This document shows, piece after piece, positions 6,738-13,228 of a DNA stretch of 22,788 nt; the first letter of the stretch is position 1; each line of letters starts with the position of its first letter. The translations under genes and the position numbers were made by a program. The stretch comes from a virus. The stretch covers positions 1 to 22,788 of the IMG/VR virus record IMGVR_UViG_3300043602_000079. The stretch is one strand, 5' to 3'. The notes under the pieces were generated by a model, which saw only the letters and a list, made by a program, of their open reading frames with translations, did no database searches and was not told the DNA's origin.

Positions 6738-8132
6738 ATGCAACTCGAAATCTTCGGGTACCACCTGATCGCGACGAAGGCGGCGCCGACGTCCGCGCTC
6801 CGTCCGCTCGACAGCGGGCGCAGCTGGTACCCGATCGTCCGTGAACCGTTCACGGGCGCCTGGCAGCAGAACGCGGAGATCCGCTGCGAGTCCGCCCTGT
6901 CGTACTTCGCCGTGTTCGCGTGCGTCACCCTGATCGCCGCCGACGTCGCGAAACTCGCGCTCCGGTTGATGCGGCGCGACGACGAGGGGGTCTGGCACGA
7001 AACGACGAACCCCGCGTACTCCCCCGTGCTCCGCAAACCGAACCGGTACCAGACGACGATCAAGTTCATCGAGCAGTGGATCACGTCGAAGCTGGTCCAC
7101 GGGAACACGTACGTCCTGAAAGAGCGCGACGCCCGCGGGGTCGTCGTCGCGCTGTACGTGCTCGACCCGACGAAAGTCTGCCCGCTCGTCGCCCCCGACG
7201 GCGCGGTGTACTACGAGCTCAAGCACAACGACCTGGCGGGCGTGCTCGGAAGCGCCGGCCCGATCGTCGTCCCCGCGAGCGAAATGATCCACGACCGGAT
7301 GATCGCGCTCTTTCACCCCTTGATCGGGGTCACGCCGCTCTATGCGTGCGGGCTGTCCGCGCTCCAGGGGCTCACGATTCAGCAGACGTCGAATAAGTTT
7401 TTCGCGTCGGGCGCGCAACCGTCCGGAATCCTCACGGCGCCCGGCGCCATCAAGGACGAGACGGCGTCCCGGTTGAAAGACTATTGGACGACGAACTTCT
7501 CGGGCGACAACGTCGGGCGCGTCGCGGTCGTCGGCGACGGGTTGAAGTACGAGCCCATGACCGTCAACGCGGTCGATGCGCAGCTGATCGAGCAGCTCCG
7601 GTGGACGGCCGAGACGATTTGCGCGTGCTACCACGTCCCCGCGTTCATGATCGGGGTCGGGCCGGCGCCGCCGTTCGCGAGCGTCGAGCCCATGCAGCAG
7701 CAGTACTACTCGCAGTGTATTCAGAGCCTCGTGGTCTCGTGTGAAACGTCGCTCGACGAAGGGCTCGGGCTCGGGGGGACGGACTACGGGACCGAATTCG
7801 ACATCGACGATCTGATTTACATGGACACGCAGACGCGGACGAAGGCCGCCTCGGAGGCGATCGGATCCGGCGCCGTGTCGCCGAACGAAGCGCGCGCGAA
7901 GTACTTCGGACTCGGGAAGGTCCAGGGCGGCGACACCCCGTACATGCAGCAGCAGAACTACTCGCTCGCCGCGCTCGACGAACGGGACCGGAATTCGCCG
8001 TTCGCGACGCCGGCGCCGGCGCCGGCCGCGCTGCCCGCACCGGTGGCTGTTGCGGCCGCCGCGTCCGTGACCGCGCTGGTCGCCGCCCTGGCGGCGAAGG
8101 ATTGGGGGGCCGTATCCCATGAGCTCGGATGA
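6738..8132 (+). CDS. Portal protein
   Basis: This protein of about 464 residues is an HK97-type portal, the dodecameric ring through which DNA enters and leaves the head. Features of the family are the early SALSYFAVFACVTLIAADVAKLALRLMRR helix, LVHGNTYVL, EMIHDRM near the middle, NKFFASGAQPSGIL, and the C-terminal MDTQTRTKAASEAIGSGAVSPNEARAKYFGL. The tail is Ala/Pro-rich and low-complexity. GTG 6717 is an alternative start adding seven residues; neither start has a good ribosome-binding site, and a hairpin lies just upstream. The position after the capsid gene is unusual, as portal genes normally precede the protease and capsid. Confidence 0.92.
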   Translation: MQLEIFGYHLIATKAAPTSALRPLDSGRSWYPIVREPFTGAWQQNAEIRCESALSYFAVFACVTLIAADVAKLALRLMRRDDEGVWHETTNPAYSPVLRKPNRYQTTIKFIEQWITSKLVHGNTYVLKERDARGVVVALYVLDPTKVCPLVAPDGAVYYELKHNDLAGVLGSAGPIVVPASEMIHDRMIALFHPLIGVTPLYACGLSALQGLTIQQTSNKFFASGAQPSGILTAPGAIKDETASRLKDYWTTNFSGDNVGRVAVVGDGLKYEPMTVNAVDAQLIEQLRWTAETICACYHVPAFMIGVGPAPPFASVEPMQQQYYSQCIQSLVVSCETSLDEGLGLGGTDYGTEFDIDDLIYMDTQTRTKAASEAIGSGAVSPNEARAKYFGLGKVQGGDTPYMQQQNYSLAALDERDRNSPFATPAPAPAALPAPVAVAAAASVTALVAALAAKDWGAVSHELG

Positions 8133-8601
8133 TCCCGCCCTCGTCAGTGCGTTCGTGACCGCGATCGAGCGCGCCATCCTGGCGGCCCTGACGCCCGTCG
8201 TGGGCCGCGTCAAGGCGCTCGAGGCGGCGACGGCGGGCTTGGGCGGGGTCCAGGAGACGGTCGCCGCGCTGGCGGGCGCCGGACCCGTCCCTGGGCCGCC
8301 CGGCCCACCGGGGCCGGCCGGGGCCGACGGCCAGGGCGTCGAGACGGTCACGTGCGAGTACGACGGGGAGCGGGCGGTCACGTTCCGCTGGACCCGCGGC
8401 GGGGCGACCGATGAGAAGGCGATCGTGCTCCCGCTCATGCTGTACCGGGGCGTGCACGTCCCTGGGCGCCTGTATGAGCGGGGCGACTGCGTCACGGCCG
8501 ACGGGTCGGTGTTTCACTGCAACGCGGACACGACGGCCGCCCCGGGCAGCGCGGCGGGCGCCTGGACGCTGGCCGTCAAACGCGGGAAGGACGCGCGATG
8601 A
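8119..8601 (+). CDS. Collagen-like head or tail decoration protein with a C-terminal carbohydrate-binding-like domain
   Basis: The 160-residue protein has a helical N-terminus (residues 1-52), then Gly-X-Y triplets GPPGPPGPAGADGQG (59-73), then a beta-rich C-terminus. The C-terminal segment LYRGVHVPGRLYERGDCVTA...WTLAVKRGKDAR follows a pattern seen in many phage structural proteins that resembles CBM5/12-type modules. A short trimeric fibre displayed on the capsid is plausible. It overlaps the portal gene by 14 bases and is followed by head-tail connector genes, so a head role is more likely than a tail-tip role. Binding specificity cannot be read from the sequence. Confidence 0.7.
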   Translation: MSSDDPALVSAFVTAIERAILAALTPVVGRVKALEAATAGLGGVQETVAALAGAGPVPGPPGPPGPAGADGQGVETVTCEYDGERAVTFRWTRGGATDEKAIVLPLMLYRGVHVPGRLYERGDCVTADGSVFHCNADTTAAPGSAAGAWTLAVKRGKDAR

Positions 8602-8942
8602 GATCCTGGGCGTTTCAGTTCAACGCGACGCCCGACGACCAGGTCCGGGACGGGGAGCTCCGGGTCGACGCGGCGCCGCCCTATGTCGGCCAGGTCACGC
8701 GGCTGTACCTCGACAACCTGGACCGCGACGGGCAGTACGTCCGCCCGATGATCGCCGCCTATCCGGCGGGGACGGGGATTTTCCTCGAGGGGGCCGGCGG
8801 GACCTTCGCGCACCTGGAACTGTTGCGCGCGCCGATCGCCCGGATCGGGTACCTCGAGCTCCCCATTGTCACGCTCGAGGCGACGCCGACGGGAATGACC
8901 GCGGGCCCGGTGACGGCCGCGTTTCTCGGGGGGATGCTCTAA
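8598..8942 (+). CDS. Hypothetical head-region protein
   Basis: This 114-residue protein starts at ATG 8598 in an ATGA overlap with the collagen-like gene and ends in a TAATG overlap with the connector gene. It is beta-rich with many Gly, Ala and hydrophobic residues (GQVTRLYLDNLDRDGQYVRP, LELPIVTLEATPTG) and lacks signal peptide or membrane segment. Its place in the head module suggests a minor structural or decoration protein, possibly acting with the collagen-like protein. I recognise no family. Confidence 0.7.
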   Translation: MRSWAFQFNATPDDQVRDGELRVDAAPPYVGQVTRLYLDNLDRDGQYVRPMIAAYPAGTGIFLEGAGGTFAHLELLRAPIARIGYLELPIVTLEATPTGMTAGPVTAAFLGGML

Positions 8943-9259
8943 TGGCCGACCCCCTGCTGGTCTCGCTCGCGTCCGCAAAACGGCATCTCTATGTCGCCGA
9001 TGATGTGCACGACGACCGCGTTCTGGAAAAGCTCGCGAGCGCGAGCGCGACGATCCGCAAGTATGTGAAGGATCAGAATGATCCGACGTGGGACGACACG
9101 ACGGCGCCGCCCGAGATTCAGCAAGCCGTCATGTTGCTCCTCGCGCATACCTACGAACACGCGGGCGATGAATTCGGCTCGGCGGGCGACAACGACGATC
9201 GGGTCTGGGCCGCGGTCGCGAATCAATTGCGCTTCTGGCGCGATCCGACGTTGGCCTGA
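8942..9259 (+). CDS. Head-tail connector protein (gp6-like)
   Basis: This 105-residue protein begins LLVSLASAKRHLYVADDVHDDRVLEKLASASATIRKYV, the typical N-terminus of HK97 gp6-like connectors (LxxaKxxLrVddxxdDalL). A second helical part (PEIQQAVMLLLAHTYEHAGD) follows, then a short acidic stretch and LRFWRDP. It forms a ring below the portal that joins the tail. The start ATG 8942 overlaps the preceding stop by one base. It is followed directly by the head-tail adaptor, the usual order. Confidence 0.88.
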   Translation: MADPLLVSLASAKRHLYVADDVHDDRVLEKLASASATIRKYVKDQNDPTWDDTTAPPEIQQAVMLLLAHTYEHAGDEFGSAGDNDDRVWAAVANQLRFWRDPTLA

Positions 9260-9261
9260 GT

Positions 9262-9588
9262 ATGGGGATCGGCGCGTTCCGGCACGTGGGGATGTTTCAG
9301 GCGCTCGTCTCGGTCCCGGACGGGGACGGCGGGATGGTCGACACCTGGACGGATCTCCCGCCCGCCTGGCCGATCGACATTCGGCCGGCGACCGTGCGGG
9401 ATCTGGAACGGCAAACCGCGGGGACGATTGTCGCGACCGCGACGCATGTGATTCACGGGCGACACCGGGCCGACGTGACCGTCGAATGTCGGCTCGTGTT
9501 TGACGGGCGGTTCTTCCTGATCACCGGGATCGCGCGCCCGTTCGAACGGCCGATCGACTTGTTTCTGTTTGCGAAGGAGACGATCTAG
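9262..9588 (+). CDS. Head-tail adaptor (head closure) protein
   Basis: This 108-residue protein fits the SPP1 gp16 / phage head-tail joining family: an initial strand with a polar loop (DGDGGMVDTWTDLPPAWPIDIRP), the TVRDLERQTAGTIVATATHVIHGRH middle, and the closing VFDGRFFLITGIARPFERPIDLFLFAKE. Head-closure proteins seal the portal channel and provide the tail docking surface. It starts two bases after the connector stop and ends in an overlap with the gp10-like gene. The length is normal. Confidence 0.87.
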   Translation: MGIGAFRHVGMFQALVSVPDGDGGMVDTWTDLPPAWPIDIRPATVRDLERQTAGTIVATATHVIHGRHRADVTVECRLVFDGRFFLITGIARPFERPIDLFLFAKETI

Positions 9589-9974
9589 TGCCGAACAAGC
9601 TCGAGCTCAGGGGATTCGACGAGCTCAAGCGCGAGCTCGCCGCGCTCCCCGTGAAGCTCCAGCACGACGCCGATCCGATCCTGCTCCGGTACGCGCGCCA
9701 AGCGGAAGCGCGAGTCCTGGCCGAGTATCCCATCGTGACCGGGGCGCTGCGCGCCGGCGTCAAGATCGTCGAGCGCACGGCCCGCGGGGTCGCGACGCTC
9801 TATACGCTCGTGTCGAGCGCGCCGCACGCGCACTTGTACGAATTCGGGACCGCGCGCACGGCGCCGCGGGCGACGTTTCTCCCGATCACCGAACGTGATC
9901 GCCGGGCGGCGACGGTCGAGGTCGCCGAGCTCGTCCGCGCGGAGGGGATCACGGTCGGAGGGGATCGCACGTGA
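9588..9974 (+). CDS. HK97 gp10-like tail/neck protein
   Basis: This 128-residue protein starts at GTG 9588, overlapping the TAG of the adaptor gene. It shows the gp10-family pattern: an N-terminal helical GFDELKRELAALP, then RVLAEYPIVTGALRAGVKIV, HAHLYEFGTARTAPRATFLPITERD and a C-terminal helix. The central YEFGT followed by a proline-containing PRATFLPI is a good diagnostic. Proteins of this family are minor tail or neck components in siphoviruses. The gene order around it is canonical. Confidence 0.88.
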   Translation: MPNKLELRGFDELKRELAALPVKLQHDADPILLRYARQAEARVLAEYPIVTGALRAGVKIVERTARGVATLYTLVSSAPHAHLYEFGTARTAPRATFLPITERDRRAATVEVAELVRAEGITVGGDRT

Positions 9975-10393
9975 TCGACGTGAGCGAAGTCGAGCGCGCC
10001 CTGATCGGGAAGCTCAGCGCCGATCCGGAGCTCACCGGGTACGTGCCCGACGGGGTCTACTTCGACCTGGCGGCCCAGGGGGCGACGAAGTTCGTGATCG
10101 TGAGCGCGTCGACGTCGCGGGCGCAGATGGAGTTTCACGGGGTCGACTCCTGGCGCGCGCTGATCTATGTCGTCAAGGCGGTCATGCAGAGCGGCGGCGG
10201 GAGCTCGATCGCCCAGGCGGACGCGCGCATCAACGCGCTCCTCGATCGGCAACCGCTCGCGCTCCCGCCTGAAGCGGGCGCGGGGCTGATGGTCCTGCGG
10301 TGGGTCGATCGCGTGCGGTACACGGAAAACGTTGACGGGAACACCTGGCAGCATCGGGGCGCGCGGTACGAAGTGATCGTCACGCCCGCGTAA
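9971..10393 (+). CDS. Tail terminator protein (DUF3168-like)
   Basis: This 140-residue protein starts at GTG 9971 in a GTGA overlap. Tail terminators cap the tail tube once it reaches full length and connect it to the neck. The sequence is consistent with this role: an N-terminal helix (VSEVERALIGKLSADPELTGYV), a beta core (KFVIVSASTSRAQMEF, RALIYVVKAV), the helix IAQADARINALLD, and a C-terminal strand ending in RGARYEVIVTPA. The position between gp10-like and major tail protein supports it. The family assignment rests on order plus overall pattern. Confidence 0.8.
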   Translation: MIDVSEVERALIGKLSADPELTGYVPDGVYFDLAAQGATKFVIVSASTSRAQMEFHGVDSWRALIYVVKAVMQSGGGSSIAQADARINALLDRQPLALPPEAGAGLMVLRWVDRVRYTENVDGNTWQHRGARYEVIVTPA

Positions 10394-10407
10394 AGGGGAG
10401 ACACGGT

Positions 10408-10818
10408 ATGGCACGCAGACATGGATCACACGGATCGGTCGAAATGGACCCCACGGGCGGAGCGACCCCGGCGGTCGTCGCAACGCTGAACACCTGGTCG
10501 CTGGACCTGAAGAGAGATCGCGCGGACGCGACCTGCTTCGGCGACACGACGAAGGTGTACGTCCAGGGGTTGCCCGACATCGGCGGGAAGCTCGAGGGGA
10601 TCTGGGATGAAACGACCTCCCCGGTGCTCTTCAACGTCGCGCTCGGCGAGCTCGCCGTGCTCCTGAAGCTGATCCCGTCGGACCTGGCGCCGACGTTCTT
10701 CTTCACGGGGCTCGCGTACCTCGACACGGGGATCGAAGTCGCGCACGACGGTGCGATCAAAGTCTCGGGGACGTTTGCGGGCGCCGGGCCGTGGACGATG
10801 GAACCCGTCACGCCCTGA
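10408..10818 (+). CDS. Major tail protein
   Basis: This 136-residue protein is the likely tail-tube subunit. It has the pattern of small siphovirus tube proteins: TLNTWSLDLKRDRADATCFGDTTKVYVQGLPDIGGKLEGIWDET, where a strand-rich core describes the added spike, then LFNVALGELAVLLKLIP and an Ile/Val-rich end (AIKVSGTFAGAGPWTMEP). AAAGGGGAGA about ten bases before ATG 10408 is one of the few strong ribosome-binding sites in the late region, as expected for an abundant virion protein. No Ig-like extension is present. Confidence 0.85.
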   Translation: MARRHGSHGSVEMDPTGGATPAVVATLNTWSLDLKRDRADATCFGDTTKVYVQGLPDIGGKLEGIWDETTSPVLFNVALGELAVLLKLIPSDLAPTFFFTGLAYLDTGIEVAHDGAIKVSGTFAGAGPWTMEPVTP

Positions 10819-10819
10819 C

Positions 10820-11122
10820 ATGCAGACGATCCGCGGGCGCGTCGCGGCCGTCAAGTGGGCGTACTACACGGCCGCGGCCGTCGAGGGGTACACCGTGACG
10901 CACGCGCCCGCGGCGGGCTGGTCGGTCCAGGGGACGCTGGTCCCCGGGGCCGTCGACGCGTACAAGCTCGCGCAGCGGCCGCTCTTCTTCGTCGCCCCGT
11001 TCAAGCGGGGCGCCTGGCGGTGGGAGATTCAGACGTTCACGCAGCGGGACGGGCGGTTCGCCGCGCGGCTCGGGCCGATTTCGATCGAGGGGGAGCATGG
11101 GATCACGCGTCCGACGCCCTGA
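10820..11122 (+). CDS. Hypothetical tail-module protein
   Basis: This 100-residue protein starts at ATG 10820, two bases after the major tail protein stop, and overlaps the tail chaperone gene by 26 bases. It is rich in aromatic residues (AVKWAYYTAAAVEGYTV, FFVAPFKRGAWRWEIQTF) and looks beta-structured and soluble. I do not recognise the family. Its place between tail tube and chaperone suggests a minor tail component. Further upstream in-frame sequence would lie inside the major tail gene and is not needed. Confidence 0.7.
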   Translation: MQTIRGRVAAVKWAYYTAAAVEGYTVTHAPAAGWSVQGTLVPGAVDAYKLAQRPLFFVAPFKRGAWRWEIQTFTQRDGRFAARLGPISIEGEHGITRPTP

Positions 11123-11564
11123 AACTGACGTCCTGCCGATTTCCGGCGGCGATACGCTCACGGTGAAACGGTTTCTCACCGCGGGCGAATTCCGCGCGTT
11201 GATGAGTGCGGTGACGAAACCTGTCCGACTCGACGCGGCGACCGCGGCGGCCGCGGCGACCGCCGTGACGAAGGGGTTGGACTTCACGCTCGAAATTGAT
11301 CCGACGGAGAGCGGAATCGCGACCGTCCTCGCGTACCTGATCGACTGGACGTTTACGGATTTCGACGGGCGGCCGCTCGTCATTCGCGATCAGCCCGCGC
11401 CGGTCGTCCGCGCCGCGCTCGACGCGATCGACGCGGCGAGCTATCTCGAAGTTCAGAAGGCGATCCAATCGCACGATCACGTCATGCGCGCGTACATCGC
11501 GGCCGAAAAAAAAACGACCAATGGCGCGACCGCGCCCGCTCCGACTTCGCCATCTGTCGCGTGA
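11097..11564 (+). CDS. Tail assembly chaperone (gpG-like)
   Basis: This 155-residue protein precedes the tape measure and matches the gpG position and style: an N-terminal KRFLTAGEFRALMSAVTKP, the helical LEIDPTESGIATVLAYLIDWTF and EVQKAIQSHDHVMRAYIAAEKK near the C-terminus. The chaperone coats the tape measure while the tube polymerises. A run of nine A (11506-11514) within the last 20 codons allows a -1 shift into the following frame, extending the protein to about 185 residues. GAGGGGGAG just before ATG 11097 is a good ribosome-binding site. Confidence 0.82.
   Translation: MGSRVRRPETDVLPISGGDTLTVKRFLTAGEFRALMSAVTKPVRLDAATAAAAATAVTKGLDFTLEIDPTESGIATVLAYLIDWTFTDFDGRPLVIRDQPAPVVRAALDAIDAASYLEVQKAIQSHDHVMRAYIAAEKKTTNGATAPAPTSPSVA
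11507..11513 (+). promoter_or_regulatory. Programmed -1 frameshift slippery heptamer
   Basis: In the zero frame the codons read GAA AAA AAA ACG, so A AAA AAA (11507-11513) is a classic slippery heptamer with AAA in both P and A sites. After a -1 slip the next codon is AAC at 11513, and the frame stays open through the 11564-11653 coding region to TGA 11651. The A run of nine stands out in this GC-rich genome. Confidence 0.8.
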
Positions 11565-11653
11565 TGGGCTGGACGCTGCCAGACGTCTGGGATCTCCCAA
11601 TGCACTATTACGAATTTCTGGTCGACGAAATGAACCGCGAATCCCGCGAGTGA
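11564..11653 (+). CDS. Tail assembly chaperone T domain (made by -1 frameshift, gpG-T)
   Basis: The frame from ATG 11564 (TGATG overlap with the G stop) encodes 29 residues, MGWTLPDVWDLPMHYYEFLV followed by an acidic, Arg-containing end. The W..LPDVWDLP...YEFL pattern is typical of gpT-like segments. It is unlikely to be used mainly as a free 29-residue protein. The -1 frame is open back to the slippery run, giving a fusion of 139 G residues plus 46 more (about 185 in all). In lambda and most siphoviruses G and G-T are both needed in a set ratio to assemble tails around the tape measure. Confidence 0.8.
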   Translation: MGWTLPDVWDLPMHYYEFLVDEMNRESRE

Positions 11654-11657
11654 CGTC

Positions 11658-13226
11658 ATGCCACTGACCGCGAATTTCCTCGCCGATTTCTCCTCGTTCA
11701 TCACCGCGTGCCGGGATGCGACGACGTCGACCGAGGAGCTCGTCGAGTCGGCGGGGAAAGTCGGCGCCGACGTCGACCAGGCGATCAGCCAGGCGGCCGG
11801 GTCGATCAAGAACGCCGCGACCGGGATCGCCGACTTCGCGAAGTCGACCTACAGCGTCCTGAGCTCGTCCCAGGTCAAGGACTTCGTCGGGGACGTGACC
11901 GCGGCCGTCTCGGGGTTCATCAACGAATTCGCCGAAGGGGAAGCGGCGACCGCACGGCTGACGGTCGCGTTGAAAGACGCGGGGCAAGCGTCGCCGGCCG
12001 TTATCGCCGCGTACGGCGAAATGGCGACGGCGCTCCAGAGGGTGTCGACGTTTTCCGATGAGGCGGTGACCGACGCGCAGGCGGTTTTCACAACGATTGG
12101 GCAGGTCGGCCCCGAGGCCATGCAGCCGACGCTCGAGGCCGCGATGAATCTCGCGAGCTTCCTGCAAACGGATCTGGTCACCGCCGCGAACATGATGGCG
12201 AAGGCGGCGCAATCGGACGGCGAAGAGCTCGGGAAACTCAAGAAAGTCCTCGGAGATTCGGTCCCCGAAGGGGCCAAATTCGCCGACATCGTCGACCTGA
12301 TCAGTCAGAAGTTCGCGGGGCAGTTTAGCGCCGACGTCGAGACGACGGCGGGCTCGATGAAGAATCTCAAGAATCAGATGTCGGATTTCAACGAGCAGGT
12401 CGGGGCCGTGCTCGCGGACAACTTGAAAGCCATTCTGTCCGCGTTCCAAGCACTCCCCGAAGGGGTACAGACGTTCATCATCGCGGCCGTCGCGCTCGGC
12501 ACGGCGCTCGCGCCGATTGTGATCTCGCTCGGGCCGCTCGTCTCGCTGCTCGGGGCGGCGGGGCTCGGGAGCGCGCTCGCGGCGGCCGGCGCCGCGATCG
12601 TGCCGTTCCTGCCCTTGATCGCGGCGATCGCCGCGGCGGTGCTTGCGGTGTGGGCGGTCTGGCACTACTGGGACGACATGGTCGCGATCGTTCAAAAGGC
12701 GGTCGGCGCGATCAAGGGCTTTCTCGTCGACACGCTCCCCGCCGCATTTCGCGCCGTGATCACGACGGTCGCGCAGTGGTACAGCGATCTCAAGGGCTGG
12801 TTGTTCGACAAACTCGCCTGGTTGATCGGTGAAGTGATCAAGCTCCCCGCAAAAATCGTCGACGCGTTTCGGTGGATGTACAACGAGATCATCGGGATGT
12901 CGTCGGTCCCCGACTTGATCGACGGGATCGCGGACCACTTCGGGCGCCTGGGCGGGATCATGGTGGATCCGGCGCTCGCGGCCGTCGACGACGTCGCCGC
13001 GGGGTTCGCGTCGCTCTCGGCGCCGATCGAACTCGGGACGCTGACGCCCGCGGCGGCCGCGGCCGCCGGCGGCCGCGGCGGGGCGGCGGGGCCAGTGACG
13101 GTCAACGTCAACATGTCGGGGATGTTTGGGACCGATGATCCCCAGACGCGGTCGATGATGGCGGATCTCGTGTCGGACGCCGTCATGCAGGGGATGCGGA
13201 ACACGCGCCGCCTCGGGACCGTGTAG
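11658..13226 (+). CDS. Tape measure protein
   Basis: This 522-residue protein sets tail length and may help DNA entry. It is largely helical: Ala-, Val- and Asp-rich N-terminus, a middle section with QVGPEAMQPTLEAAMNLASFLQTD and the QSDGEELGKLKKVLGDSVPEGAKFADIVDLI pattern of phage tail tape measure domains, and a strongly hydrophobic stretch at about 274-335. The C-terminus has GVTVNVNMSGMFG-like residues common in these proteins. It is short for a siphovirus tape measure; at about 0.15 nm per residue the tail would be roughly 80 nm, which is inferred. It follows the G/T chaperones, the canonical place. Confidence 0.9.
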   Translation: MPLTANFLADFSSFITACRDATTSTEELVESAGKVGADVDQAISQAAGSIKNAATGIADFAKSTYSVLSSSQVKDFVGDVTAAVSGFINEFAEGEAATARLTVALKDAGQASPAVIAAYGEMATALQRVSTFSDEAVTDAQAVFTTIGQVGPEAMQPTLEAAMNLASFLQTDLVTAANMMAKAAQSDGEELGKLKKVLGDSVPEGAKFADIVDLISQKFAGQFSADVETTAGSMKNLKNQMSDFNEQVGAVLADNLKAILSAFQALPEGVQTFIIAAVALGTALAPIVISLGPLVSLLGAAGLGSALAAAGAAIVPFLPLIAAIAAAVLAVWAVWHYWDDMVAIVQKAVGAIKGFLVDTLPAAFRAVITTVAQWYSDLKGWLFDKLAWLIGEVIKLPAKIVDAFRWMYNEIIGMSSVPDLIDGIADHFGRLGGIMVDPALAAVDDVAAGFASLSAPIELGTLTPAAAAAAGGRGGAAGPVTVNVNMSGMFGTDDPQTRSMMADLVSDAVMQGMRNTRRLGTV

Positions 13227-13228
13227 GC

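Noticed and set aside
4806-8495. 1,229-codon open frame on the minus strand
   Set aside because: It mirrors the capsid, portal and collagen-like genes. GC-rich DNA keeps the complementary frame open, and the product is Arg-rich with no domain pattern.
11103-12938. 611-codon open frame on the minus strand
   Set aside because: It is the shadow of the tail chaperone and tape measure genes, with low-complexity Arg/Asp-rich translation.
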